This document shows, one piece after another, positions 22,546-34,623 of a stretch of 64,000 nt of DNA. The position numbers and the translations under genes were made by a program. Below the pieces are notes generated by a model. The model saw only the letters and a program-made list of their open reading frames with translations. It had not been told where the DNA came from and did no database searches. Origin of the DNA: Labyrinthula sp. Ha (Eukaryota; Sar; Bigyra; Labyrinthulida; Labyrinthulaceae); the NCBI GenBank assembly GCA_015227615.1, contig JAALGZ010000080.1, forward strand, positions 24,329 through 88,328. Reading direction: 5' to 3'. Position 1 is the stretch's first letter, and each line of letters starts with the position of its first letter.

Positions 22546-24464
22546 CAACATTTTGAAAACAAATACTCTATATATAATATTGTTTTGTTAAAAGATAAAC
22601 TTTTAAATATAATATATGTATATTTTGCACTGAAGTTGTTTTTATATAGTCTAAATAATAATATAAAATATTGTTACACTATATCTTTTGTATTGATTGA
22701 ACTCAATAAACTGCAAAAAGAACACACTTCAGGAATATTACACCCATAAAACCTAAATTAAACATATAAAAGAAATATACTCAATTATATTCAGCTTAAA
22801 TAGTTTAAGTTGTTGAAAGTTTTGAAAATTTTCATCACTGAAACTGCAATTCCAAAATCTAAACTCAATAAAATAAAATAAAATACTGGAGTTCTTTCAC
22901 AGCTGGAAAACAAAAAATAAATCTTTTAAATATAGATTCGACAGCATAAAAAGGACAATCTCGAAAACTTACATAAAGATAAAAGAAGGTAGAATGCGTT
23001 ATAGAAGACACTTCTTTATTTAGTTGCAACCCTTTGACAAACTTTTCCATCTCCCTTTTGAACCGGTTTGGGTACATAGGAATACCTTCAAGATTGTTTT
23101 CCCTTTCAATAATTTAGTGAATTCAGATACCATTCAATATAAAAGGATGTTTTATCTTTTCTTTTTTCATATTTTTGTTGAATTGATTTCATCATTTTTT
23201 TTTGTTTTTGTTATTTTGGTACATAAATTAATTGCCCAAAATACTTTTTTGTCTGAAAGTAATCATTGAAAAAAACGAACTGGCTTTATTTAAAATCCTT
23301 TATCGTGATTAACGTTAACTATCGGAAATTAAATATCCTAATTTTGATTACCGTTATTAACGGTAAGGAATCCTTAACGGATTGGAAATTAACGGAAATT
23401 TCCGTTGAACACGATAAGAAAGATAGCTTTTATTGTTCCCAAAATTTTTTAACAATTTAATATTCTGTCCAAAATAATATCTTCATAATATATTATATCT
23501 ATATTCTTTTTGTAAAGGAATAAAATCGAAGAAAAGGCTGACTTAGAAGTAGATGCAACATAAAATCAACATCATCATTTCAAAATATTATATATGAAAA
23601 TCTTCTTATGGCTACTAACATTACCTTGGAAGATATCTAAATACAATCTCAAAATAAACTCCTAAACAGTATAGAATTATTATAAATACTTTTTCTAAAT
23701 AATTTTAAAGAACTAATTCTGTTCTCTGAGAGAAAATGCCACAAGTAAAATAGATGTATTACCTTGGCCATGGCAAGAAATTTGCATAATCTTCTTGCAG
23801 AAATACCTGTATCTTTGAAAAAATTTCTTTTCAGAAAGCCTATGACACATTATTAGAAACATTTTTTAATTTCATATGCACTAAAATGATGTAGTTAAGT
23901 TTTTTCAGAAGTTATCCACAAGTTATGTACCTTTTAATATCCGAATATCAAAGCCAAATTTAGCATTAGAAGATTTTCCTTAGTGAAAGCCACTTTTCTC
24001 CGTTAACACTTCATCGTTTAAAAAACAAAAAAAATAATATAATTCAAATATTAGTTCTTAAAATATTATAACTTTTATATTTTCTTTTACTTGGAAATAC
24101 TAGTGTTAAACTACGTATTTCTATATTTCTAGAATATTGGCCAATTTCAGGTTGTATCTTTATTTCTGTTGTATCTCGCTTAATTTTTATGTAAAATACT
24201 ATTTTAACTTATAAAAATTATTTTAATTTTTTTTCTAAACAATATTATTTTTTTTTGTGTTTGAGGACTGAAAGATACTTTTCTGTTCTGTTCTTTTCAT
24301 ACCATCCTGTATTTTAGAACAATTTCTAAATAATTGCAAAGATCATTTCTTAATTAAAGTTTTAAATTATAAAAAAAACACAGTTTTAAAATCTTTTTTA
24401 AACATATTTGTAACCATATAAGAAAATATAGGATATGAAAATAATAATTACATGTAGAACTCAA
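22546..24464. other. Intergenic; cluster of short palindromes
   Basis: No gene. At 23350-23406 several AACGG/CCGTT words form overlapping inverted repeats: ACCGTTATTAACGGT (near-perfect) at 23350-23364 and the perfect palindrome AACGGAAATTTCCGTT at 23391-23406. Small frames here (such as 23024-23269) look like chance. Confidence 0.45.
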
Positions 24465-25830
24465 TATACCACCAAAATATAGTTCATTCATTTTATATCC
24501 AACAGAAAGCATTGAAGAAAAAGGTTACACTAATTTCGTAAACTTTCAAGATTAATTATTATATATAATTTAATCCAAATAGTAAGTGATAGTGTTTTAT
24601 GGTCTTTGTTATTTCGGGGCTGTGAAAACGTTATCAAAGATTTTTTCAAAAATGCAGTATAATGGCCATAAAATCAGCAATACCTTCTCAACTCTTCAAC
24701 TAGGCTTTAAACATATTTCAAACTAAAACTAAGCCGTATTTAAGTAAACATAAAAGGAATTAAGGCAATAAAAAGTATAAAAAACCACGATTACTGAAAA
24801 TAAAGTATATAGTATTTGTTCGTTTTTGTCACGAAATCTTCCTCAAATACAGTATTATCACTCACAATTTGTTTCACATTAAAAAACCTTTCAAACAATG
24901 TATTTTTTGAAGTTATTTAATAAGGATGATTACTTTAAATTCTAAAAAGGCTAATTTTAAGGGTGCTTTTCGTTAAGTTTACAGATCTCTAGAAAAAATA
25001 CATTCAAAAGTAACATCATGAAGAACAACTCTATAGATGATCTCATTCATTTCAGAGCCTAATTATTTACTATATATAACTTCTTAAATCATTTCTTAGG
25101 TTTTTTTTTCTCTAGTTACTTGTAACTGAGCTAAACCTTACTCAGAAAAGTCAAATGTTGAAAATCTGCACATCTGAAAATTCGAAATCCCTCATTTTTG
25201 CTATAATCCCCTAAATTTTTATACTAGACATCCCCCAAAACCTAAAAAACATGACCTGAAACCTTTAGTTCTATTTTTTAGAATATTTTTAATATTTTTT
25301 TAAAGAAAAGTCGATATCGGGCTAAAAGGCTGTTTTTCTCGACTTAATCCGTGTAATACCTTAAAAAATACTAGTCTAGAGCCCAAACAGCCCTTACTAG
25401 TCGAAAGAACGGGTAAATTTAGGTTTAAAAACAATTTTGTTCAATAATTTGGGTATTTTGCATAGAATTCCTACAAATGTACTATATTTTTAAGATCTCA
25501 AAAACTCTGAAAAAGGATACTCTTAAATGTCAAATATTCCTGAATGGGTAATACCAAGTAAGAAAACATACTGAGAAACGGTAGTAAACGATAGGTACGA
25601 ATGATTTAGAGTTTCTCAGGGTTTTGTTGATGGAAACTCCAATAAATTCCCTATTAAGCTCAGCAACAGTTATTTCGGTTAATTTAACTTTACTCCAAAT
25701 TCAATCTTAAAATAGCCAAAACTGAGCTTCTAATGGGACAAATATCAAAGGCTTTGACTCTAACCTTATTTAAAAGTAGTTTTCAGTAGCTTAAAGAAGA
25801 AAAATTTAAAATTTGAAATTTTAATTGGCT
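24465..25830 (+). repeat. Long dispersed non-coding repeat, copy 2
   Basis: Direct-oriented relative of 16550-18400 with the same order of shared words but lacking the roughly 480-bp internal block of copy 1. It has no conserved open frame. The two copies flank the dead ROCO gene at a distance of about 2 kb on each side. Confidence 0.65.
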
Positions 25831-26379
25831 CAAATTATACAGATCTCTATCATATATTTGCAAATTCTTAAATTAAAATTCATGTACTTTTAATTTTTAC
25901 ATATAAATCGGGATGCAGAGTATTAAAATAAACTAAATATGATTTATATTTTTGTTTTTTGAAAAAAATCATATTCTGATCATTTTTCTGATGCATTTAT
26001 GAAAAAAAGGGATGTTCTCATTTTTACAAGTCAAATACCTTAATATAATTTTTATAAAACGTGCTTGATATCACTTAAAATACAAAAAACTTTTCTATAT
26101 AATAATAATGTGTATATAGTGTAACTTTAAGTTTGACTTACTTAAGAAATCCACTACTTTTTTATATTTTCATATTTGCTATATACTAAAATGAACTCAA
26201 TATTACATTACCGTCAATCCAATAGAGCCTACAGAAATCAAGAAATGACTAAGAGATTTTTGTGTCTGTAGATAACCCAGCAAAGATTAAACGATTGGAT
26301 GACAAAAGTAATAAAAATATTGAAGGTATACTATAGGGAAAAATAAGAAAAATATTTCATATCAAAGATATCCTGGAGC

Positions 26380-26856
26380 AGATGCAGAGATGTTGGAGTT
26401 GAATTTTGAAAGTGAAACTGGTGATGTCGCTGAAACTAAGATTCCTAATTATCTTCTAAAGAAAAGTAAAGATACACTTGTTCACAAAAAAGAGAAAATG
26501 TTATGTTTTTAAAACCCTGTGAAGCTGCTAATGCTGAAAATACTGAGGTGGAAAAGAAATACCCTCTTTCCTCTGCAGACCTTTTTAATTATACTACGGA
26601 TTAAATTCAAGAATTTTTTGTTGTCAACATGCATGGTAGCGCTGATGGCAATATCTTCGATGATAAAGTTGCAGAGATGGAAGGTCTGGGTATTATAGAT
26701 GATGTTTTGGATTCAACTTTTCATGCAAGTTCCTATCCAAAGATAAATGCAGTTCTGTCAATTGGAAAGACAACATGTGAATCAAGATTTAGCATTAGAA
26801 TGCTTGGTGTCCTTGGTACGTTTCGTTCCTCATTATTGAAAAATGTAAGTAGTTGA
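26380..26856 (+). pseudogene. Unrecognised decayed coding sequence
   Basis: A plus-strand frame from about 26386 runs to a TAA near 26512 and a protein-like frame follows. The final segment opens at ATG 26629 and ends at 26856 (75 codons, acidic then Cys/Arg-rich). The continuous protein-like character of consecutive frames suggests an old gene or transposon fragment. No family recognised. Confidence 0.25.
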
Positions 26857-27439
26857 GAATATCACATATTTACTTCATCTTAACACTTGAATTATGGAGT
26901 GTTGCTTTTATTTGGATCCTGAATTGTGTCGAATCCTGAAGAAAACGAAGTACAAAGATGAATAAGTAAGAATTAAAATTAAAAAAAAACTTTTAATGAA
27001 GTTAAGTAGGATTCTTCCCCCCCAGAGTTATCTCCCTCCTTCATTTCTTTAATTTTAAAACTTACGGGGAAGATGCGATAATTATGTCAAGATTCTTGTG
27101 GTTTTCATGCTAAATATATAATAATACCTATTAAATTTACACAGTAACCTCAAATTCAGAATGTCAAAATTTAGTTTGCATCAAATCCAGGTTAGAAAGT
27201 ATACTAAAAAGTACGAAACAAACGTCAAACTTCCTGTACAAGGGATTCTTGTTGACCTTTGTCACGTCTACGTCTCTCTCTTTTCTCATTGAGTAACAAC
27301 AAGGAACAATTCAACGCAGAAAACATCGTCAACAACAAGAACAACGTAGTAGCAATGTCTTTCAATCGTTTTGCTCAGTTTTTCTTTCCTCGAACACGTA
27401 CAACTTAAGGCTCAGTTCAATTTATAGTTGGCTTTGCAT

Positions 27440-27612
27440 TAAAATGGGGGTTTTAGGACTTAGGCCAAATGGCCCAATTACTTATTGATTATTAACTGAT
27501 AACCAAAATTTTTTTTATTGATAATCAAACAAAATGCAAATTCTTTAATTGATAATTAGAATCAAAATGATTATCAAGTAATTATTGGTAATTTTATCAA
27601 GTAACACCCTTA
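27440..27612 (-). repeat. Putative dispersed repeat, TTGATAA-rich (copy 2)
   Basis: Reverse complement matches the pattern of 15689-15835: GGTGTTACTTGATAA, AT-rich TTGATTATC words, then GGGCCATTTGGCC. Possibly an old LTR. No target-site duplication seen. Confidence 0.3.
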
Positions 27613-27759
27613 TCCAGCGTTCCCGATACTAAATAAATTGTTTCAAGTTTCTTCGTTGATCATATCAAGGTGTCCTGCACCAGTTTTTTCCTTCTACTGT
27701 CGCTGATTGTTCTGTTTTGCAAGATAATCGTGGTTCATGAGACAATTCACATATGCTCA

Positions 27760-30180
27760 ACTTATCCATTCAAGAAGCAATCGAGGGCCGAAGTTACCTG
27801 AAATGCACATGGGAATGCTATCGAGTGATAAACTAAGGTGTTTTTTGTGGTGTCATTTGTTGTGGGGTTAGCATGTTCTCCCCCGGGTGGTGGTGGGTGA
27901 AGGAAAGGACGTGGTTCATGATGTTCTAACTCTTCTCTTATATGTTCCAGAGGCACGTTCAAGCTTTCAGTTGGAGTAGCAGTTTGTGGAAAAATATATG
28001 TCTCGAGTTTTATTGAAGATTCCGCTAGTTCCATATCCATCTCTGCAGTTGTGCATGTTTCAGCCAGTTCTTTTGTTTTTCCTTTATTATTTTTAGGATG
28101 TTTATATCGCCGGCTTTGAGGATATTGGCCTGCTTCGTGTGTTCAAGTGGTTGTGTTGGGTTAGGTTGAAGGAGGGTGTGTTTTATATCTCTGGAGAGTT
28201 TTTTCAGGGTTTTAGATGTATCTTTGTTTTCCAGGTTCCAGAATTTGCTGCCATATTGAATTTTTGAGACCACAAGTGCTATCACTATTTTCTTTTTCTC
28301 CTGACAGTCAGCATATTATTCCTCAGTATCGGTTGCAGTTTGAGAAGAGTTTCCTGTGCAGCACGTATTCTAGCAAATGGGTTAACATGGGTTTCAGATG
28401 TTGATGTTATATCCACTCCAAAGTATCTAAAATTTTATTCCTTTGAAGGTTCCAAGGTTGGTTTCCAGCTCCTCTTCTACTGGGATGTTGCTATAGAATA
28501 AGGTTAGTTCAGCTGCAGCAACTACTGTAATACCCTTTCTACTTCGAACTAACGCAGTCCCCGGTCTAAGACACTGTGCTTTATGTCCTACAAGGGCATC
28601 TTTTGATGAGAAGTTTCTGGAACAAGAGGTGCAGGTGTATTTATTGACTAGTTGTTGAATTGCAGTGTCCGAAAGCTTATCTTTGATGTTCCTTCTCCTG
28701 GCTATTCCCATGAGTTGAGTTTTCTGTGTATTTATCTTTAGGTCAAACAATTGGGAAAGTTCTTCTGCATATTGAATGAAGTGTTTCATGATGTTCCTAT
28801 CTCTGCTTAGGATACAAGGGTCGTCGGCAAATCCAAGAATATTTTTAAAAGAGAACTCTGCTTCTGGAAAGCTCAAGTTTATTTTCTTTATTATCCTTCG
28901 AAGCAGAGAGTCTAAAACAAATACAAATAGCGTAAGACTTAGTGAGTCACCTTGTAGCACGCCTTTGTGTATTTCTACTCTATCGCTTATATGTTTACCT
29001 AACTTTATTTGAGCTGCAGTATATTTACTTAGATATAGAATTATATTGACGAAATTTTTGAAACTTTTCTTTTTTTTTAAATTAAGTTCAAGGTGAGTAT
29101 GTTTACAAGAGTCGAAAACCTTTTTTGGTCTATAAAGAGGTAAAATATTTTCAAGTTCTGCATATGGTTGAGTTTACAGCGGTTCAAGAGAAGTTGAATT
29201 TTTATCTAGTTCCCTTATTCTCTCGAAATCTAGGCTGATACTTCCGAAAGCTCTTTCGAGTTATTCTTTAATCTATTGTCTATTGTCTTAGTCATTTGTT
29301 TGTAAGAAGTGTTAAGCAAAGATATTGGCCTATAGTTGGAAGGAAGTTGATGGCTTCTTTTTTTGTATAGGAATATGATGTTTCCAGTGGAAAGAGATAT
29401 AAATTCATCTTTACTGAGGCCACTTGGATCTAAAAATAGTTTTTCTGCAAGTTGGCGTAAGTATTTCAATACTATCTTATAGGACTTCGTTTGTGATTCA
29501 ATCAGGTCCAGGCACTTTATAGTTTTTTAGTGTCTTGCCGTCTCTTCAAGTGCTTCTAAAGTCGGAAGAGATATATTAGTGTCCTCTGCTTTGGCTTCAG
29601 AAATATCTAGTTCAGTGTCCACAATACTTTCTTCTCTATTTCTTTGTGTGATTTCAAGGTATTCTTGGAAGACTTTTACTCGTTTTTTATCGTTTAAGTA
29701 CTTTCCATCTTCCATGATAATGGTGCGTAGGGGTTTCGGCTTTTCTCTACTATTCTTTACACTTGATTGAAAGCTTCATGGATATCGTTTCTTGCCATAG
29801 CTGTATCTATTCTTCTTACTTGGAGATCCAACCAGGTTTTGTAACCGTTTAAGATACTTTTTCTTATCATCTTTTTTAGTATTTTAGATTCATTTTAAGT
29901 TAGAGATTTCCATAGTCTTCTTATTTCGAACATAACTTCAATTCTGTCTAAAGATACTCTGTAAGGCCGTTTATGTGCTACCAAAGAGATGCATTTTTTA
30001 ATGACCTTCCTTATTCTTGACTTGAACGTTTGCATATGTAGCCTTGGTTGTTTTCCAGAGTTGTTGGATGGCGGGAGCTTGGCTAGTTCTTCTTCAAAAC
30101 CTTGTTGTATTTTTTCATTTAGCTTCCATCGATTTGCGTCTATTTTCAAAAAACTCTTTGTAGTTTCGATGCATCCTTAA
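27760..30180 (-). mobile_element. Dead non-LTR (LINE-type) retrotransposon with C-terminal zinc finger
   Basis: Minus-strand fragments in order: a basic linker (30149-29895), an acidic segment (29715-29527), the reverse transcriptase fingers with NYRPISLLN (about 29330), then the palm with QGDSLS (about 28950) and FADDPCIL (about 28820; Asp-Asp catalytic pair kept). A CCHC finger CTSCSRNF...GHKAQC follows near 28640-28575, then a downstream domain with IQYGSKFW (about 28255), as in many LINEs. These lie in different frames with stops, so the element is dead. No endonuclease (APE) is visible at the N-terminal side, and the restriction-like signature is not recognisable. The 5' end and any poly(A) tail are not delimited. 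Confidence 0.8.
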
Positions 30181-32194
30181 ATTTTGGTATATATAAAATA
30201 AAAATTTGTATAAGAATTGAAAAAAAAAACATATAAATAATTTATTTAAGTACTCATAATTATTGAAAACTTTGTCGAAGTTTCTATAACAACGCGAAAC
30301 AAGCAGAATATTTTTTTTTGAACTGCAAAGTACCTTTGTTGCTAAAAAGGAGCTTGAATGGGAAATTATCTATACCTGTTGCTCCGAGAAGCTGTGCTGC
30401 TGTTATCAATAGGATCACCATTTTAGAAAACTTTACTTTAGGAATTTAATAACTCCTTGATGTTTCAAATAAAAATTGTCTTAAGATTCTTTGAAATATT
30501 GACCACGAGCTAAGAACACCACTTAGCCTCTGGCATCTAGCTGCATCAAAGATTCTGAGCTTCTTTGAATATCCTGAAATAGATCATATAGGAGTAATAT
30601 TAGAGTGGCTTCTCCTTTGGCAGGTTGATCATTGGTCAAAAGGCCTAAGTGAAGAATCTTTCCAAGTAATATAGAGCCTAGTAAAATGGGGATAGAATCG
30701 ATACAGTGGGATAAAAATAAATTACAGGCTAAGAAGAATAAGTTATTTGAAATTTTTGCGTGAGTACATCCGAAGGAAGCGTTAATGAATACCAGAAAGA
30801 TTTGGTGTTATATAACATTGCTAAGTATGACTTATAGTACTTCTTAGTTCTTAATAAATTAGGAAAAAATATCAGCATTTGCAGAAGCTCTCACAAATAT
30901 AACAAATGATGGTATTAACAAGAGTAAGCCTAATGATTGATCGAAGTAGAAACTTACTAGATATAGCTACCCAAGTAAGACGGAAATGCAACTGAAGAAT
31001 ATTCCTGATGAAGTTGAAGACATTTCTTGTTAAATCTATTAGAAAAAATAAAAATGTGAGCACCCTGACAAAGTTTGTAAATTTGAGGCCCCATATCGAG
31101 AATTACAAGAAGAAGAATTAATAGATGTGCAGTTTATTGCATAGAGCTTTAAAAATGAAACTTGAAGCGGGGATTAGAAAAGATTTTGACATGACGTGTA
31201 TATGAACTAATAACGAAGAATTTCACTTATGTTGAAATAATTCAGTTTCAGAATCTCCATAAAGTGGCTAAAGATGCTATATCAGGTATCCTCATATCTG
31301 CCTCTACCCTCTGAGCACAACGAGTTCTGCATTGGGTACGCTAAGGAGATTCATATCACGCAGAAAGGTGACATAGATGAGACTTAATCTAGAAAACGTG
31401 GTTATTTTTTCTTCATAGCACTATAAAAAGATTGCATTGAATCATATAATATACCATATTATTACAAACGTTGATGATCTCGTTACGGCAAAAGTTACTC
31501 TTGTTCCTCTAATAATACGCCATGGAGTAATGCTAGGAAAAAGGTTTAATTTGTGAAAGCCTCTGAACCTATGATTATCTTATTAACTGATTTTTATGAT
31601 TTCTGAACCATTTTGGTTTCCTTATGAGGAATCTTTCCTATCAGCACTACATTAGGCAAATGGCCATGAATAAATGCACCAAGAATTTTCATTGAGTATC
31701 AGAATAAACTCTTATCATTTAACCTAAAGCGAAATGTCAAATCTCTTGTTAAAATTCAGGACCCAAAAAAGATTCATTTGATTATTGATAATTCTTATCA
31801 AAACTTGTTCGTAGTTAAAGTTGATGCAATATCCTTGCATAAAAATCAATTGCATGTTTGATTCTTAGACAAGGACAACTAGGGAATCTTGTCCCAGGTT
31901 ACATTAGTACTCTGTTTTTGACAAAGAATAGAAGCAGATGATACTCATTGCCTTTACAGCACTCCAGCGCAAAAAAGGCAAGCAAATCACTATAAGCAGT
32001 TCATAGACTGATGAACAAGTCATAATAAACTGAAATCAAGAATATTTTAGATCTTAAGGACTTTTCGCTCTATTACCAAAATTGAAGGCTAGAACTATTG
32101 TTTGTGCTCCTGAAAGATGAGATCGTACTGTTGTTTCAGAAATGACGAGACTTTAGAAAGTAATTGAGCATTCATAGTAGGAGAAATGAATTGA
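30181..32194. other. Intergenic; scattered decayed coding-like patches
   Basis: Protein-like but broken stretches occur near 30540-30760 and 31290-31390. None is long enough to assign. The region ends abruptly at the left edge of the 4.84-kb duplication. Confidence 0.4.
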
Positions 32195-33107
32195 GGAAAA
32201 CTATAAGAGAGCTTACAGGTGCACAAGAAATATTACGTAAGAATCATCTATACAGGAATTATCGCAGCAGCAGACCAGAACTACATGGTTTCCGTGGACA
32301 CAATTGTGCTATCAATATAACCCTGGGAATGATCATGCATGTTGAACTAATCTTTAATATGGGCAATTTTGCTCCCATTCTTTCAACTTTATTATTATTA
32401 ATATTTTTTCATTTTATGCTTTACAAAATCTACTCAGGCTGTAATTTTGCATTTTGCCCCCCAATCTCCTCAGAAAACTTCGAGTTAATTACAAGAAAAT
32501 AGAGTTCAACATCATATATCGAGATTTCAATTTAAATCCTAGCAATATGAACCTACAAATCCATTCAACAGGATTGTCTTCAAAATCTCAAAGTATATTT
32601 CGCAAACGTATTTCTTTCCTCACATACTGTAGCCATCATATTCTGCCATCAGCCCTAATCCCCAAGGGTAAAACTACAATCAAGGAAGCAGAAAAGGTAC
32701 AAAGATTATTAATTTCACTACAATAAACTACCCTTTTTTTATGAATATACTCATTCACAGCAACTAAGAACTAAATCTCTATCAAGAAAGATAACCCCAA
32801 CAGATTAAGAGCCTGTTACTCCAACAAACTGAAAATAAAAAGATTAAACCATCTGCTCTGACTTTTGAAAGCTATTTCAAAAAATTTTCATATTTTATTG
32901 CTTCTCCAAAAGGAATAATCCCCATCCGAATATATCACATAAACTGCACTCATTCCAGAGCTTAAACCGTATAAAGCTAAACACAAATCATAAAAGGGAC
33001 AACAACTACAAGCTAAAGAAAAAATTGAAATCCACAGATAATACAGACAAGATCAAAAGTATTGTCCACAGGGCTTTTATCTCATCTAACTGTGCATTAA
33101 CTCTTAC

Positions 33108-33475
33108 TCACCAGAAAATTTTCCACTTAATTGTTTTTTTATGACCTTTAGAATCAGGAACCTTGCGATAATTCACTATTGTTCGAATAAGAGCAGCTAT
33201 AGAAAAAGTGTCAACTTGAATTACATAATTTTGGTTTTCAATTGATTCCCAAATACTTGTAGTTTCCAATCTGTAGCAAACATCAGCTATTCTTCTTTCA
33301 CCTTTAAGTCCCTTCGTTCCATTTCCTTTTATTGCTTTTATCAGCGAACCTATACTTTTAAATAAGTTTCAAGCTTCTTCTCTGCTCATTCCACTTCTTA
33401 TTTTCATATACTTATCGATTTTGTAAACAGATTTTTTTCTTTTATTTTTAAACGGCAAGAAAATATTCAGCACAG
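33108..33475 (-). pseudogene. SRPBCC-like family fragment, nonsense at conserved Trp (left copy)
   Basis: Minus frame reading KIDKYMKIRSGMSREEA, then TGA (33369-33371), then NLFKSIG...TKGLKGERRIADVCYRLE...NYVIQV. It matches the soluble half of the 14318-15052 protein. The TGA falls exactly on the Trp of the family's (Ala/Val)-Trp motif, one base from TGG. The frame ends at TGA 33108-33110 before any membrane segment. Truncated and dead. Confidence 0.7.
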
Positions 33476-33619
33476 TATTTTTAACTGTTAGACTATATAA
33501 CTGGTACAAAAATATCCGTAAATAAAAATATTTGAAGAAAAATCACTTTCAGTTTAGGAATAAAATAAGAGTTAACATTAATCAGTATAAAACTATTAAG
33601 CAATAAAGTGAACAGTACA

Positions 33620-34237
33620 TTAAACATTAATCTCATTTTGAGGTTCACTCATATAACCAATCAATATTTTTCTGTATTTTTTCATTTGAGTATAAGAGTC
33701 ACTATACATGACTACACCGAAGAATATGAAAGCGAAACCAAGATTGCCACCAACAGGGAAAAAAAGTGCAGGTATGTTCACAAAAATATTTGCTATGAAA
33801 CATCCAACGCTTGCAAAGAGCAATCCCATTAAAAAAACATACGTTCCCTTGATCTCTTTATGAAAATCTTTTTCCCAACTCAAAACACATGAATTTTCTT
33901 TCTTGCCATCCTCCTCCAAGCGAAAAGTTACAACCTCACTTTCGTTTTTATCTTCTCGACCAAGCACAAACTCTTTCTTCACTAGCAATATTTTATAATG
34001 AATATCATCTATCTCTTGAAATATATATTGAATTTCTGTATGTTGAACATGGTGTCCAACCTCTTTTCTATAACTCACCCCTTCTTCACCATTTTACCCT
34101 TTGTATCTCTTCATTCCTTTATACCTGCCTTCGATCACTTTAATGAACTTATCAGTGTTCACTAAATATTTCCAAGCCTTTTCCTTTCTCATTGGAACTA
34201 TTACTTGTTTATATTTATCCAAATCTAATGTACACAT
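33620..34237 (-). pseudogene. SRPBCC-like membrane protein with one in-frame TAA (left copy)
   Basis: From ATG 34237 (MCTLDLDKYKQ) the frame is uninterrupted to TAA 33620-33622 except for a single TAA at codon 48 (34094-34096). That codon lies in the family signature: here RYKG-stop-NGEEGVSYR, in the 14318 gene KYKGENGKPGVCYR. After the signature come beta-rich soluble sequence and two hydrophobic segments (about residues 130-150 and 154-175 of the 205-codon frame), as in the intact relatives. No frameshift has accumulated. It is either a recent pseudogene or produces a product only by readthrough. Confidence 0.75.
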
Positions 34238-34258
34238 TTTTTTTTGATATTATATTTT

Positions 34259-34380
34259 TCAAGAATAGCCCGGAAAAATACAGCTTCAATTATTGCAGTA
34301 TTTATTGACCGTTTAATAGTAAACTATAACGGTTAAATATTCAATATATCAAATATGTCAAACGGTCAATAAATTCTTGA
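34259..34380. repeat. Inverted-repeat element upstream of the TAA-bearing gene (left copy)
   Basis: TTTATTGACCGTTT (34301-34314) is perfectly inverted at 34360-34373. Outer 7-bp arms TCAAGAA (34259-34265) and TTCTTGA (34374-34380) are also complementary. The structure begins 21 bp upstream of the ATG at 34237. It could be a MITE-like insertion or a regulatory hairpin. An identical copy is at 44118-44239. Confidence 0.6.
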
Positions 34381-34623
34381 TAAGTTCGGTAAAGAAATAG
34401 AAAAGTTTGTGTGGATTTTAGAAGAATATTGATTTAAAACTAACAGAAGAAGTTTGTTCACTTGAATTATGATATATTCTAAACTAAACTTTTCTAAATA
34501 TTATTTTTTTCCAATTTGACGAATAAATTCACACATTTTCCTTTCTTAAAGCTTGAAAATAAACTCTTTCTTAAAAAATTTTTCAATAAAAAGAACTCTA
34601 TTGATTAACATTTAATACACAAA

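Noticed and set aside
27236-27609. Solo LTR of a second family (TGTTGACC...GTAACA)
   Set aside because: Ends look like TG...CA but no target-site duplication and no second copy of the full interval in the window.
32164-32726. Overlapping plus frames at the left edge of the duplicated unit
   Set aside because: The right copy has stops within the same frame; too weak to call a gene, mentioned only as a possible remnant.
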